DNA of 64,000 bases from Mesorhizobium sp. (lineage in GTDB: Bacteria; Pseudomonadota; Alphaproteobacteria; Rhizobiales; Rhizobiaceae). Both the position numbers and the translations under genes were made by a program. Location: positions 1 to 64,000 of the forward strand of contig SUGL01000024.1 in assembly GCA_004963905.1 (NCBI GenBank), read 5' to 3'. Positions 1-8,750 of the stretch are shown one piece after another; the stretch's first letter is position 1; every line of letters begins with the position of its first letter. The notes under the pieces are model-generated. The model had not been told where the DNA came from and did no database searches. It saw only the letters and a program-made list of their open reading frames with translations.

Positions 1-4
1 TTTT

Positions 5-54
5 GACGCAATTCCTGACGGAAAACCGCTCACACTTTTCCTGGAATTGCTCTA
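5..54. repeat. Short palindromic intergenic repeat, copy A
   Basis: A roughly 50-base imperfect palindrome. The outer arms GCAATTCC and GGAATTGC enclose GGAAAACC and ACTTTTCC. Related copies lie at 47507-47550 and 58231-58279. Repeats of this type are common between genes in Mesorhizobium and relatives. It sits just beyond the stop codon of the minus-strand glycosyltransferase, where it could act as a transcript-end hairpin. Confidence 0.75.
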
Positions 55-65
55 GAGTCAGACAC

Positions 66-995
66 TCAGGTCGGTCGGGCGCCATATTTGGCGCGGAATT
101 CGTCATAGCAGTCGCGGCGCCAGCGCCGGCCGACGACATAGCCGCGCACCAGCTCGCTCGGCGAGTAGCCGAGCGCCTTGGACGACCGGTTGGCGAGATA
201 GCCCGAAAATGCCTGCGGCAGCCTGCCCTTCAGGAAGTCGGCGATGATCTGCCGGGCGATCATATAGGGCGGCACATCTGGATAGCGGTCGGCAATGTAA
301 GGGTGCTTGCCGATCAGGTTAGCATAGGCCTCGACATAGCCGTCGCGACGACCGGAGATCGAATTCTCCGAATTGTACTTCTTCCAGTCGATATCCTCCG
401 ACAGCAAGGCACCGCTGCGGCGGGCAAAACGCAGCAGCAGTTCGCGGTCCTGCATGCGCGTGATGTCGCTGTCATAGCCGCCGATCGCAAGCAGCGATTC
501 GTGCCGGGCGGTGATCGCCGAGCCGGCGATGAAGATCGTCTGCGAGACCAGGGCGCGCTGCAGCGTGCTCTTGTCGAGCAAGGCCTCGCGGTTGATGCAT
601 TTGGTGCTGCGCTGGCCCTTCACCGAGACGTAGGAACTGATCAGCACTTCGAGCGACGGGTTCTTGTCGAACCGCGCCAGCGTCCGCTCCAACCGGTCCG
701 GCAGATAGACATCGTCCGAATCAAGGAAGGTCACGATCGGCGCCCGCGCGCGCTCGATGCCCGCGTTGCGCGCAGCATTGGCGCCTCGCCATTTGGCTCC
801 GACATAGATCAGCCTGGGATCGCGAATCTCGGCCAGCGCCAGGGCCGTTCCATCGGTCGAACCGTCGTCGACCACGATGTGCTCGAAGCGGGTAAGTGTC
901 TGGGCAAGAACGCTTTCTACCGCACGAACGACCTGATAGCGCCGATTGTGCGTCGGCGTGATCACGCTAATCAACGGAGCGACTTCGCTCGGCAT
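66..995 (-). CDS. Glycosyltransferase family 2 protein
   Basis: A 309-residue GT-A fold transferase that would move a sugar from a nucleotide-sugar donor to an unidentified acceptor. The N-terminal half has the family signature: SVITPTHNR (10-18), DDGSTDG (43-49), the GANAARNAGI segment (71-80) and the DXD-type metal/nucleotide site DSDD (92-95). The remaining 200 residues are a variable acceptor region without membrane segments, so the enzyme is probably cytoplasmic or peripheral. The start at 995 is placed just before the first beta strand. It stands alone, with no polysaccharide genes next to it, so its product cannot be assigned. Confidence 0.85.
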   Translation of the reverse strand: MPSEVAPLISVITPTHNRRYQVVRAVESVLAQTLTRFEHIVVDDGSTDGTALALAEIRDPRLIYVGAKWRGANAARNAGIERARAPIVTFLDSDDVYLPDRLERTLARFDKNPSLEVLISSYVSVKGQRSTKCINREALLDKSTLQRALVSQTIFIAGSAITARHESLLAIGGYDSDITRMQDRELLLRFARRSGALLSEDIDWKKYNSENSISGRRDGYVEAYANLIGKHPYIADRYPDVPPYMIARQIIADFLKGRLPQAFSGYLANRSSKALGYSPSELVRGYVVGRRWRRDCYDEFRAKYGARPT

Positions 996-1353
996 CCGGC
1001 TGCCGCTGCCACCGGTCGCGCCCGGCGTTTGTTCTAAGGGTCTGATGGCTACCTTCCATTCCCCCCGGAATCGCAGCCAAGCTACTAAAAAGCGGTCTCC
1101 GTGTCACCCAAGCGCAGCGGGAGAGGAGACGGATTCCGGTCGGTTTCCGCGCCATTGCGGTTTGAAGGCAACACCAGCGTCTGTCCGCGGTCTTGCCAGG
1201 CAGTTCGTTGGCCGGTCAACCCACGCCGCGCGGCGCAAGCCAATGGCGGCGTTTCTTGATGACCTCGGAGGTAATCGACCGGAATACCTATCCTCCGCAA
1301 ACTGTTCCCCATGAAGCCGGTCGGACGGCTTCGATCAAATGAAGGAGCAGATC
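996..1353. other. Intergenic region, no gene recognised
   Basis: About 360 bases between the divergent glycosyltransferase and DUF1330 genes. Short open frames on both strands (60-120 codons) show no recognisable motif and look like chance frames in GC-rich DNA. Promoters for both genes must lie here, but no convincing -35/-10 pair was identified. Confidence 0.5.
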
Positions 1354-1674
1354 ATGACCGCTTACGCCGTTGCCCATATGCGCCACGTCACGCCCGGCCC
1401 GTGGATGGTCGAGTACCTTGAAAGGATCGACGCCACGCTGGCGCCTTTCGGCGGGCGCTTCGTCATCCATGGCGGTGAAGTCGAGGTGGTCGAAAACAGC
1501 TGGCCGGGCCACGTGATCGTCATCGAATTCCCGGACAGCCAGCATGTGCGCGACTGGTACCGGTCGCCCGCATATCAACAGATTCTCGCGTTGCGCACCG
1601 GCAATTCCGTATCCGACGTCATCTTCGTCGACGGCGTCGAGCATCCGCACAAGGCTACCGATGTGCTGGCATAG
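1354..1674 (+). CDS. DUF1330 family protein
   Basis: A 106-residue cytoplasmic protein of the DUF1330 family, a small dimeric alpha/beta-barrel (ferredoxin-like) fold of unknown function. The pattern matches: a first strand TAYAVAHMRH, a central GGRFVIHGGEVEVVE and the family-typical WYRSPAYQQI near residue 70. The start at 1354 is chosen over an in-frame ATG at 1339 because AAGGAG lies 7 bases before it. It is monocistronic and faces metW convergently. Confidence 0.85.
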   Translation: MTAYAVAHMRHVTPGPWMVEYLERIDATLAPFGGRFVIHGGEVEVVENSWPGHVIVIEFPDSQHVRDWYRSPAYQQILALRTGNSVSDVIFVDGVEHPHKATDVLA

Positions 1675-1703
1675 CTCAAGCACCGAGCCGGCATGGCGCC
1701 GGC

Positions 1704-2318
1704 CTATCGCTTGAGCAAGAACACCGCTTGCTGGCCGAAGAAGTTCCAGAACCACCAGGGCATCGACAGGCCGATCTTCTGGCCGTTGGCGTCGAGCGCG
1801 GTCGCCTTCTCGACCGTCGCGCCGAGCTCCTCGCACAGGTTGACGAAGTCGCGGATGGTGCAGAAGTGGATGTTCGGCGTGTCGTACCAGGAATAGGGCA
1901 GGTCCTTGGTGACCGGCATCCTGCCCTTGATCAGCAGCGAGAAGCGCACCCGCCAATGGCCGAAATTGGGGAAGGAGACGATGGCGCGGTTGCCGATCCG
2001 AAGCAGCTCGTCGAGCACCAGCTTCGGATTGCGGGTCGCCTGCAGGGTCTGCGACAGCACGACGAAGTCGAAACCCTTGTCGGGATAGAATTCGAGGTCC
2101 TTGTCGGCATCGCCCTGGACGACGGAAAGGCCGCGCGCCACGCATTCGTTGACGCCGCGTTGCGACAGTTCCAGGCCGCGGCCGTCGACCTGCTTGGTCT
2201 CCTGCAGCAGTTCCAAAAGCACGCCATCGCCCGAGCCGACATCGAGCACGCGCGAATGCGACGGGATGAGATCGGTGACGACCTCGAGGTCGACACGCTG
2301 GGCGCGGTTGACGCTCAT
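1704..2318 (-). CDS. metW: Methionine biosynthesis protein MetW
   Basis: A 204-residue class I SAM-dependent methyltransferase-like protein. The SAM-binding motif VLDVGSGDG is at 24-32, followed by an acidic strand end (GLELSQ). MetW works with MetX in making O-acyl-homoserine for methionine synthesis; in some bacteria it is required for MetX activity, and its own methyl acceptor is unknown. It lies 79 bases downstream of metX on the same strand, the standard metX-metW pairing. The ATG at 2318 is preceded by GGAGG at 7 bases; a GTG two codons upstream is less well placed. Confidence 0.93.
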   Translation of the reverse strand: MSVNRAQRVDLEVVTDLIPSHSRVLDVGSGDGVLLELLQETKQVDGRGLELSQRGVNECVARGLSVVQGDADKDLEFYPDKGFDFVVLSQTLQATRNPKLVLDELLRIGNRAIVSFPNFGHWRVRFSLLIKGRMPVTKDLPYSWYDTPNIHFCTIRDFVNLCEELGATVEKATALDANGQKIGLSMPWWFWNFFGQQAVFLLKR

Positions 2319-2397
2319 GCGCACACCTCCGGCCTTATCGCATTTGCAGCCGATGGCGTCGCAGGAATGCGGCTAGAACAAACGAATCGCGACCCGC

Positions 2398-3567
2398 TCA
2401 TAGGCTGAGCCCCCTGGCGCGAGCGGCGGAGGCAATGAAGCCGTTGATGGCCGCGAACAGCTCCGGCTCGTCGAGCAGGAAGGCGTCATGGCCGCGATCG
2501 GTCTCGATCTCGACGAAGGAGACGGAGGCGCCGGCGGCATTGAGCGCATGGACGATCGAGCGGCTTTCCTCCGTCGGGAACAGCCAGTCGCTCGTGAAGG
2601 ACACCAGGCAGAAACGTGTCCTGGTTCCGGCGAAGGCATCGGCCAGCCGTCCGCCATGGTCGGCGGCGAGGTCGAAGTAGTCCATCGCGCGGGTCAGATA
2701 GAGGTAGGAGTTGGCGTCGAAGCGATCGACGAAAGTCATGCCCTGGTGGCGCAGGTAGCTTTCGATCTGGAAATCGGCATCGAAGCCGAAGGTGAGCGCC
2801 TCGCGGTCCTGCAGGTTGCGGCCGAATTTGCGGTGAAGCGCCGCCTCCGACAGATAGGTGATATGGGCGGCCATGCGGGCCACCGCGAGCCCCTTTTCCG
2901 GACGCCGGCCGAAATCGAGATATTTGCCGCCATGCCAGTCCGGATCGGCCATGACGGCCTGCCGCCCGACCTCGTGGAAGGCGATGTTCTGCGAGGAATG
3001 GCGGGCGCCGGTGGCGATCGGCAGCGCGCAGAAGACGCGCTCCGAATGGCTGGCGGCCCATTCCAGCACCTGCATGCCCCCCATCGAGCCGCCGATCACG
3101 CAAAACAGCTTCTCGATGCCGAAATGGTCGACCAGCATCAGCTGCGCGCGCACCATGTCGCGGATGGTGATGATCGGCAGGTCGAGGCCATAGGGCCGGC
3201 CTGTCGCGGGATTGGTCGAGGCCGGGCCGGTGGAGCCGAGACAGCCGCCGACGACGTTGGCGCAGATGACGAAAAAGCGGCTGGTGTCGATGATCTTGCC
3301 GGGGCCGATCAGCACCTCCCACCAGCCCGGCTTGCCGGTCACCGGATTGGTGTTGGCGACATGCTGGTCGCCGGTCAGCGCATGGCAGACGAGGATCGCG
3401 TTGGAGCGGGCGTCGTTGAGTGTGCCGTAGGTCTGGTAGGCGACCTGGAATGGCGACAGGATCGTGCCGGCATCGAGCTTCAGCGGCTTGTCGGGACCGA
3501 ACTGCAGCACCGGGCTCGACGGATGGTCGGCCTCGTTGTTGGTCCTTGCAACGCGCTGAGCGGACAT
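2398..3567 (-). CDS. metX: Homoserine O-acetyltransferase MetX
   Basis: Acylates L-homoserine, the first committed step of methionine synthesis. This 389-residue alpha/beta-hydrolase has the nucleophile elbow GGSMGG (159-164, Ser161) and the other triad members in SDWLFP (Asp327) and GHDAF (His360). An upstream in-frame ATG would add 20 residues, but that extension overlaps the leader terminator. The start is therefore placed at 3567, with 3573 as alternative; GGGG sits just before it. A SAM-II riboswitch precedes the gene, so high SAM should lower its expression. MetX enzymes can be acetyl- or succinyl-specific, and that cannot be told here. Confidence 0.94.
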   Translation of the reverse strand: MSAQRVARTNNEADHPSSPVLQFGPDKPLKLDAGTILSPFQVAYQTYGTLNDARSNAILVCHALTGDQHVANTNPVTGKPGWWEVLIGPGKIIDTSRFFVICANVVGGCLGSTGPASTNPATGRPYGLDLPIITIRDMVRAQLMLVDHFGIEKLFCVIGGSMGGMQVLEWAASHSERVFCALPIATGARHSSQNIAFHEVGRQAVMADPDWHGGKYLDFGRRPEKGLAVARMAAHITYLSEAALHRKFGRNLQDREALTFGFDADFQIESYLRHQGMTFVDRFDANSYLYLTRAMDYFDLAADHGGRLADAFAGTRTRFCLVSFTSDWLFPTEESRSIVHALNAAGASVSFVEIETDRGHDAFLLDEPELFAAINGFIASAARARGLSL

Positions 3568-3603
3568 TTGCATTCCCCATCCAGTCCGGCCGGCGGCGGA
3601 CAA

Positions 3604-3635
3604 CAAAAAACCGGCCTGCCTTCGCAAAGCCGGTT
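3604..3635 (-). terminator. Intrinsic terminator in the metX leader
   Basis: Read on the minus strand, AACCGGC pairs with GCCGGTT around a 13-base loop and is followed at once by a run of six T. It lies between the SAM-II aptamer and the metX start, so it is the probable expression platform: a transcription-attenuation hairpin. A competing antiterminator was not worked out. Confidence 0.75.
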
Positions 3636-3646
3636 ACAGGTTGCAA

Positions 3647-3704
3647 ACGGCCCTTTAGCGAATTGTTTAACGTGGCTGCAAGCCGACCGGCCAAATCACC
3701 ACGG
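3647..3704 (-). ncRNA. SAM-II riboswitch (metA-type aptamer)
   Basis: On the minus strand the hallmark pieces of the SAM-II class occur in order: a P1 strand CGTGG, the L1 segment TGATTTGGCC, the returning P1 strand GCCACG, then TTAAAC and the 3-prime pseudoknot segment GCTAAAGGG. GGCC in L1 can pair with GGCC of the 3-prime segment. SAM-II aptamers bind S-adenosylmethionine and control methionine genes in alphaproteobacteria. This one lies directly before metX and its leader terminator. Confidence 0.92.
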
Positions 3705-3857
3705 GAAGTCCGGCTGCTCTTCTAGGACCAGCGCCGCGCTTCGTCAACGGGCAGCAACCTGAGATCGGCATCGTGGCGCAAGCACCGGCACTCGACATTC
3801 GGGGCCACGGCCTGTATTTCCGCTGCGGCCTCGAAGGCCTTCTCGACGGATTGTGAC

Positions 3858-4961
3858 ATGAAGCAGGATCAGGCACGTCCAACGCCTCGCGCGGGCATCA
3901 TGGACATCGAGGCATACGTGCCGGGCAAGAGCACCGCGCCGGCCGGCGTGACGAAGGTCTATAAGCTGTCGTCAAACGAGAATCCGCTCGGGCCTTCGCC
4001 GAAGGCGATCGAGGCCGCGCGGGACGTGGCTGCCAGGCTCGACGTCTATCCCGACGGCAGCGCTCGCCGGCTGCGCGAGGCGATCGCCGAAGTGCACGGC
4101 CTCAACCCGGCAAACATCGTTTGCTCCAACGGCTCCGACGAGATCCTGGGGCTCTTGGCACAGACCTATCTCGCGCCGGGAGACGAGGCCGTGTTCACCG
4201 AACATGCCTTCATGGTCTACAAGATCTACATCCAGGCGGCCGGCGCGAAGCCGGTGGCAGTCAAGGAAACCGACGAGCGCGCCGACATCGATGCGATCCT
4301 CGCTGCCGTCACGCCGGCGACGCGGATCGTCTTCCTTGCCAATCCCAACAATCCGACCGGCACCTACGTGCCTTTCCAGGAGGTGCGCCGGCTGCATGCC
4401 GGACTGCCGAAGAACGTGCTTCTGGTGCTCGACGCCGCCTATGCCGAATATGTACGCCGTAACGACTACGAGGCCGGCATCGAGCTGGCGGGCAGTTCCG
4501 AGAACGTCGTCATGACGCGCACCTTCTCCAAGCTCGGCCTCGGCGGGGCGCGCGTCGGCTGGATGTACGGGCCGGCGCATATCGTCGATGCGATCAACCG
4601 CGTGCGCGGCCCCTTCAACGTCAACGCGACCGCGATCGAGGCGGGCATCGCGGCCATCCGCGACCGCGCCCATGTCGAGCGCAGCGTGGCGCACAACGAG
4701 AAATGGCTGGCCTGGGTCAGCGAGCAGGTGACCCTGCTCGGGCTGCGCGTCACGCCCAGCGTCGGCAATTTCGTGCTGATCCATTTCCCCGACGACAAGC
4801 GGCATTCGGCGGCGGCCGCGGACGACTATCTGAGCGCACGCGGCTACATACTGCGTCGCGTCACCGGCTACGGCTTCCCCAATGCGCTGCGCATGAGCAT
4901 CGGCACCGAAGAGGCCAATCGCGGCGTCGTCGAAGCGCTGACGAATTTCCTGAAAAGCTAG
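3858..4961 (+). CDS. hisC: Histidinol-phosphate / aromatic aminotransferase (HisC family)
   Basis: A 367-residue PLP-dependent class I/II aminotransferase. Visible features are the N-terminal [11 protein letters not shown] (38-48), NPNNPTGT (162-169), Asp192/Tyr195 of the cofactor pocket and the Schiff-base lysine K225 in [11 protein letters not shown]. HisC converts imidazole-acetol phosphate to histidinol phosphate with glutamate. Here it sits 6 bases before a prephenate dehydrogenase rather than in a his operon, so a role in tyrosine/phenylalanine transamination is at least as likely; many HisC-type enzymes do both. An internal ATG at 3900 is an alternative start. Confidence 0.9.
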   Translation: MKQDQARPTPRAGIMDIEAYVPGKSTAPAGVTKVYKLSSNENPLGPSPKAIEAARDVAARLDVYPDGSARRLREAIAEVHGLNPANIVCSNGSDEILGLLAQTYLAPGDEAVFTEHAFMVYKIYIQAAGAKPVAVKETDERADIDAILAAVTPATRIVFLANPNNPTGTYVPFQEVRRLHAGLPKNVLLVLDAAYAEYVRRNDYEAGIELAGSSENVVMTRTFSKLGLGGARVGWMYGPAHIVDAINRVRGPFNVNATAIEAGIAAIRDRAHVERSVAHNEKWLAWVSEQVTLLGLRVTPSVGNFVLIHFPDDKRHSAAAADDYLSARGYILRRVTGYGFPNALRMSIGTEEANRGVVEALTNFLKS

Positions 4962-4967
4962 AACACC

Positions 4968-5903
4968 ATGACATCACCGATGTTTGAGAAAATAGCGCTG
5001 GTGGGCATCGGCCTGATCGGCTCGTCGCTCGCCCGCGTCATCCGCCGCGAAGGCCTGGCGCGCCATATCGCCATCGCGACGCGCAGCACATCGACGCTGA
5101 AGCGGGCCGAGGAACTCGGTCTCGGCGACTCCTACACCACCGAGGCCAAGGAAGCGGCGCGCGACGCGGATCTCGTCATCGTCTCGGTTCCGGTCGGGTC
5201 GTCCGGCGAGGTCGCCGCCGAGATCGCGCCGGCACTGAAGAAGGGCGCCATCCTCACCGATGTCGGCTCGACCAAGGCCTCCGTCATCGCGCAAATGCAG
5301 CCGCATGTGCCCGACGGCGTGCACTTCATCCCGGGCCATCCGCTGGCGGGCACGGAAAAATCCGGACCGGACGCCGGCTTCGCCGATCTCTTCGACAACC
5401 GCTGGTGCATCTTCACGCCGCTGCCGGGAACCGATCCCGAGGCTCTGGAGAAGCTTTCCGAATTCTGGCGGCGTTGCGGCTCGAACATCGACACGATGGA
5501 CCCGCAGCATCACGACATGACGCTCGCCATCGTCTCGCACCTGCCGCACATCATCGCCTACAACATCGTCGGCACCGCCGACGACCTGGAATCGGTGACC
5601 AAGACGGAAGTCATCAAATACTCCGCTTCCGGCTTTCGCGACTTCACGCGACTGGCGGCGTCGGACCCGACCATGTGGCGCGACGTGTGCCTGCACAACA
5701 AGGACGCGATCCTGGAGATGCTGGCGCGCTTCTCGGAGGATCTTGCCTCGCTGCAGCGGGCGATCCGCTGGGGCGACGGCGAAAAGCTGTTCGACCTCTT
5801 CACCCGCACACGCGCCATCCGCCGCTCGATCATCGAGGCCGGTCAGGACATCGACGTGCCGGATTTTGGCCGCCAGGCGGTCGAGCATCCCAAAGGGAAC
5901 TGA
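4968..5903 (+). CDS. tyrC: Prephenate/arogenate dehydrogenase family protein
   Basis: A 311-residue NAD(P)-dependent dehydrogenase of tyrosine synthesis, which oxidatively decarboxylates prephenate (or arogenate). The Rossmann motif GIGLIGSS is at 13-20, the conserved GHPLAGTEKS at 123-132 carries the catalytic His region, and SHLPHI lies further on. There is no fused chorismate mutase or ACT domain. It is co-transcribed with the upstream aminotransferase. The stop codon lies inside the left arm of a palindromic element (5891-6036). Confidence 0.9.
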   Translation: MTSPMFEKIALVGIGLIGSSLARVIRREGLARHIAIATRSTSTLKRAEELGLGDSYTTEAKEAARDADLVIVSVPVGSSGEVAAEIAPALKKGAILTDVGSTKASVIAQMQPHVPDGVHFIPGHPLAGTEKSGPDAGFADLFDNRWCIFTPLPGTDPEALEKLSEFWRRCGSNIDTMDPQHHDMTLAIVSHLPHIIAYNIVGTADDLESVTKTEVIKYSASGFRDFTRLAASDPTMWRDVCLHNKDAILEMLARFSEDLASLQRAIRWGDGEKLFDLFTRTRAIRRSIIEAGQDIDVPDFGRQAVEHPKGN

Positions 5904-6036
5904 TATTCAGGTGAGGCCGGCCTGCAAATGCTGGCTTCCTGCGCTTCCGGTGCTCACGTACTTCAAGTACGCTCCGCTCCGGTTCTCGGAACCCACCATT
6001 TTCGGCTCGCCCTGACCTGAATCTCAACTCCCTTTG
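5891..6036. repeat. Palindromic intergenic element, copy 1
   Basis: The core runs 5902-6025, with ends GATATTCAGGTGAGGC and GCCCTGACCTGAATCTC that are inverted repeats of each other. The interior is shared with copies at 9696-9919 and 15812-15963. Outside the core a locus-specific inverted repeat (CAAAGGGA at 5891, TCCCTTTG ending at 6036) extends the palindrome and includes the tyrC stop codon. It lies between convergent genes and could fold as a bidirectional terminator. Confidence 0.85.
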
Positions 6037-6037
6037 C

Positions 6038-6967
6038 CTATTGGGACGACGGCCAGTGCGCCGCCATCATCGCCATTGTCTCGGCCCTGTCGGGCGCACC
6101 GAGCCGGCCGCCGAAGCGCAGGCATTTGAGCGCGGCGGCGGCGCTGGCAAAGCGCAGCGCCTGCTCGGGCGGCATGGCTTCGGCAAGGCCGACGGCAAAG
6201 GCGCCGTGGAAGACGTCGCCGGCGGCCAGCGTGTCCACCGCCTTGACCTTCGGCGCCTCGACATGGCGGACGCGGCCGGCTTCCCGGTCGTGCCACCAGG
6301 TTCCGGCGGCGCCTCCCGTCACCGCGACAAAGGCGTCGGTGCGCGAAGCGAGGTCGGCGCAGGCGCTTTCCGGGTCGAGCGCATGACCGCAGACGATACG
6401 CGCCGCCGGCTCCGAGGCGACGATATGCGAGGCCAACGGCAGCAGCCGCTCCAGCACCTCGATTGGTGCGGTGTCGGCGTCGAGGATCGCCGGACGGCCC
6501 GCGTCCCGGGCGGCCGCCAAGGCGAGCGCGGCGGCGCCAGGCCAGCGCACGTCCACCAGCACGGCGTCGAAGGCGGAAAGATCGGCAAGCGGCAGCGTCT
6601 CGGGATCGGCCTGCGCTTGTCGGTCGTAGAACGGCACGATGACGCGCTCGCCATGAGCATCCACCAGGATCGCGGCCAGCGCCGAGCGCGCGCCGGCGAC
6701 GCGGCGGATCAGGCTGCAATCGACGCCTTCCGCCTCGATCTCGGCGACCAGCCGATCGCCGACCGCATCGTCACCCGCACTCGCCCAAAGCGATGCGTGG
6801 GCGCCCAGGCGATGCGCGGCGCAGGCGGCGCTCGTCGCCATGCCAGAGGCGATCTGGACGCCGTCGCTGGCGATGAACTTGCCCTGATGCGTGGGAAGCG
6901 TCTCGACACGCAGGATCGTGTCGAGGGTGAATGCGCCGACGCTCAGCAGTCTGACCGGTCCCGACAT
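6038..6967 (-). CDS. PfkB family sugar kinase
   Basis: A 309-residue ribokinase-like kinase that phosphorylates a sugar or nucleoside with ATP. The C-terminal signature DTLAAGDVFHGAFA (245-258) gives the anion hole and catalytic base Asp251. The N-terminal lid region (GKFIASDGVQIASGMATSAA, 29-48) resembles the family's substrate-binding stretch. The substrate is not evident. It lies 8 bases downstream of the DUF2125 gene on the same strand and may share its transcript. Confidence 0.87.
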   Translation of the reverse strand: MSGPVRLLSVGAFTLDTILRVETLPTHQGKFIASDGVQIASGMATSAACAAHRLGAHASLWASAGDDAVGDRLVAEIEAEGVDCSLIRRVAGARSALAAILVDAHGERVIVPFYDRQAQADPETLPLADLSAFDAVLVDVRWPGAAALALAAARDAGRPAILDADTAPIEVLERLLPLASHIVASEPAARIVCGHALDPESACADLASRTDAFVAVTGGAAGTWWHDREAGRVRHVEAPKVKAVDTLAAGDVFHGAFAVGLAEAMPPEQALRFASAAAALKCLRFGGRLGAPDRAETMAMMAAHWPSSQ

Positions 6968-6975
6968 CGCAGCGC

Positions 6976-7974
6976 TCAGTCGACAGGCTTGATCTTGCCC
7001 AGAGGGATGAAGCCGAGCGACGCCTTGCCCTTGACGACCTTGAGCGGCATGGACGGCTCGTTGCCGAGCATGGCCAGGCCGGCAAAACCCTGCTCGATCT
7101 CGCTTTTGTGCTCGGGGATGGCGCCGGAGAGGATCGCCGCCACCGCCTTCGGATCCTTGAGCTTGATGGTCAGGTTGGCATCGATCAGGCCGTCAGCGTC
7201 GACCGAGATCGGTCCGGAGACGGTCACGCGCGCCGTTCCCGACGACAGGTCGAGCCTGGCGACGTCGACCGCCTGGCCGCGCAGGCTTTTCGGCGGCGCC
7301 GCGATAAGCGCGATACCGTTCTTCACCGTTACCTCGCCGCTGGCATCGAGCGCCGGCAGCACGCGGTCGCCGATCGCGTCGCTATCGATCTCGAGATCGC
7401 TGAAGCTGCCGGCATAGGTGACATCCTGGCCTTTGGGTTCCAGTTGCCCGGCCGCGTTTGCCGCATAGAACAATTCGGCCGGATCGGAATCGTCAGCCGG
7501 GTCGGTCTGGCCCGACAGGCCCTCGGCCTGCAGCGAAATACGCCGCGGCAAGGGCCAGGACAGTTTGACCGTCGCGTTCAGCTTGTCCCAGTCGATCCAG
7601 AGCGGCGGCATGCCCGGCACGGAGGTTCGGAGCGGACCTCTTACATCGGCCATCGGTGACAAAGGCTGCGCGATCCCTGCGACGGCGTTGAAGCTGCCGG
7701 TGGAGGCTGCGATGCTTTTGCTGTCGTCCTGATAGGCGAGGCTGTCGCAGGACACGGCGAAGTTCAGCGGATAGCCGCTGACGGTGAGGTTGGCGCAGCC
7801 CGCCGCGATGCCTTTGGCGCCGAGGTTGGCCACGGCCTGGTCGGCTTCCGTCTTGAGGCGGCCGGCAAGATAGAACCAGCCGGCGCTGTAGATAGCGAAC
7901 AGCGCGACAATGAACGCGGCAAGCCAGAACAGCCGGCGGCTAGGTTTGCGCGATGGCTCGTCACTTGACGTCAT
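6976..7974 (-). CDS. DUF2125 domain-containing membrane-anchored protein
   Basis: A 332-residue protein with a short positively charged head, one membrane segment (about 14-36) and a long periplasmic part. The conserved start of the periplasmic domain (GWFYLAGRLKTEADQAVA), a Cys-containing GYPLNFAVSCDSL stretch and repeated beta-rich segments match DUF2125. The function of the family is unknown; it is widespread in alphaproteobacteria. It is divergent from chaC, with about 120 bases between the starts. Confidence 0.85.
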   Translation of the reverse strand: MTSSDEPSRKPSRRLFWLAAFIVALFAIYSAGWFYLAGRLKTEADQAVANLGAKGIAAGCANLTVSGYPLNFAVSCDSLAYQDDSKSIAASTGSFNAVAGIAQPLSPMADVRGPLRTSVPGMPPLWIDWDKLNATVKLSWPLPRRISLQAEGLSGQTDPADDSDPAELFYAANAAGQLEPKGQDVTYAGSFSDLEIDSDAIGDRVLPALDASGEVTVKNGIALIAAPPKSLRGQAVDVARLDLSSGTARVTVSGPISVDADGLIDANLTIKLKDPKAVAAILSGAIPEHKSEIEQGFAGLAMLGNEPSMPLKVVKGKASLGFIPLGKIKPVD

Positions 7975-8096
7975 GCTGCGGCTCTCGTTAACCCCTGATG
8001 CGGCGAGCGGGCTGTTATCTCACGCACAACAAGCGGGGACGGAAGAAACACCTTGCGGTGCGATGTCGTCACTCGAGCGCGATCAGGCTTGGCGAT

Positions 8097-8633
8097 ATGG
8101 GCGATTTTTGGGTTTTTGGCTATGGGTCGCTGATCTGGCGGCCGGGATTCGCACATGTCGAGACGCGGCGGGCCCGTCTTTACGGCTATCGCCGGTCGCT
8201 TTGCGTCTATTCCTTCGTGCATCGCGGCACACGCGAGCGGCCGGGACTGGTGCTCGGCCTCGACCGCGGCGGCTCCTGCATCGGCCTTGCCTTCCGCGTG
8301 CCCGGCGATTTGCGGGACGAAGTGCTTTCCTATCTGCGCGAGCGCGAGCTGGTGACCAACGTCTATCTCGAACGCATGCTAGACGTCCGGCTCGACAGGA
8401 GCGGGGCAGGAGGGGACCGAACGGTCGAGGCGGTCGCCTACATCGTCGACCGCGCGCATGAGCAATATGCCGGCGGGCTCGACGCCGGCCATGCTGCGGC
8501 GGTCGTCCGCGGCGCCGTCGGCCAGTCGGGCAGGAACGAGGACTATGTGCTCAGCACGCTCGATCATCTGAAGGCGCTCGGAATCCGCGACCATTGGCTG
8601 GAACAGGTGGGGCGGCAGGTCGCGCCTTCGTGA
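8097..8633 (+). CDS. Glutathione-specific gamma-glutamylcyclotransferase (ChaC-like)
   Basis: A 178-residue protein with the diagnostic N-terminal VFGYGSLIWRPG (5-16), the substrate-cavity motif of the ChaC fold. A later acidic stretch (GRNEDYVLSTL) and the VYLERML segment also match. The family releases 5-oxoproline and Cys-Gly from glutathione in the cytoplasm. An upstream in-frame ATG at 7998 is rejected because the fold begins at MGDFWVFGYG. Confidence 0.9.
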   Translation: MGDFWVFGYGSLIWRPGFAHVETRRARLYGYRRSLCVYSFVHRGTRERPGLVLGLDRGGSCIGLAFRVPGDLRDEVLSYLRERELVTNVYLERMLDVRLDRSGAGGDRTVEAVAYIVDRAHEQYAGGLDAGHAAAVVRGAVGQSGRNEDYVLSTLDHLKALGIRDHWLEQVGRQVAPS

Positions 8634-8750
8634 CGGCCTGGCCCGATCAAAAAGCAAAACCATGCCTTTGACCTCGGCAAGGCACGACCTAGCTTACCGG
8701 CAATCCATTCCCGGGCGTCGCGGCCCATCCCAGCATCACGGAGATCAATC

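Noticed and set aside
1085..1314. Short overlapping frames of 62-122 codons on both strands near 1.1 kb
   Set aside because: No homology pattern, no ribosome site and mutually overlapping; typical GC-rich chance frames.
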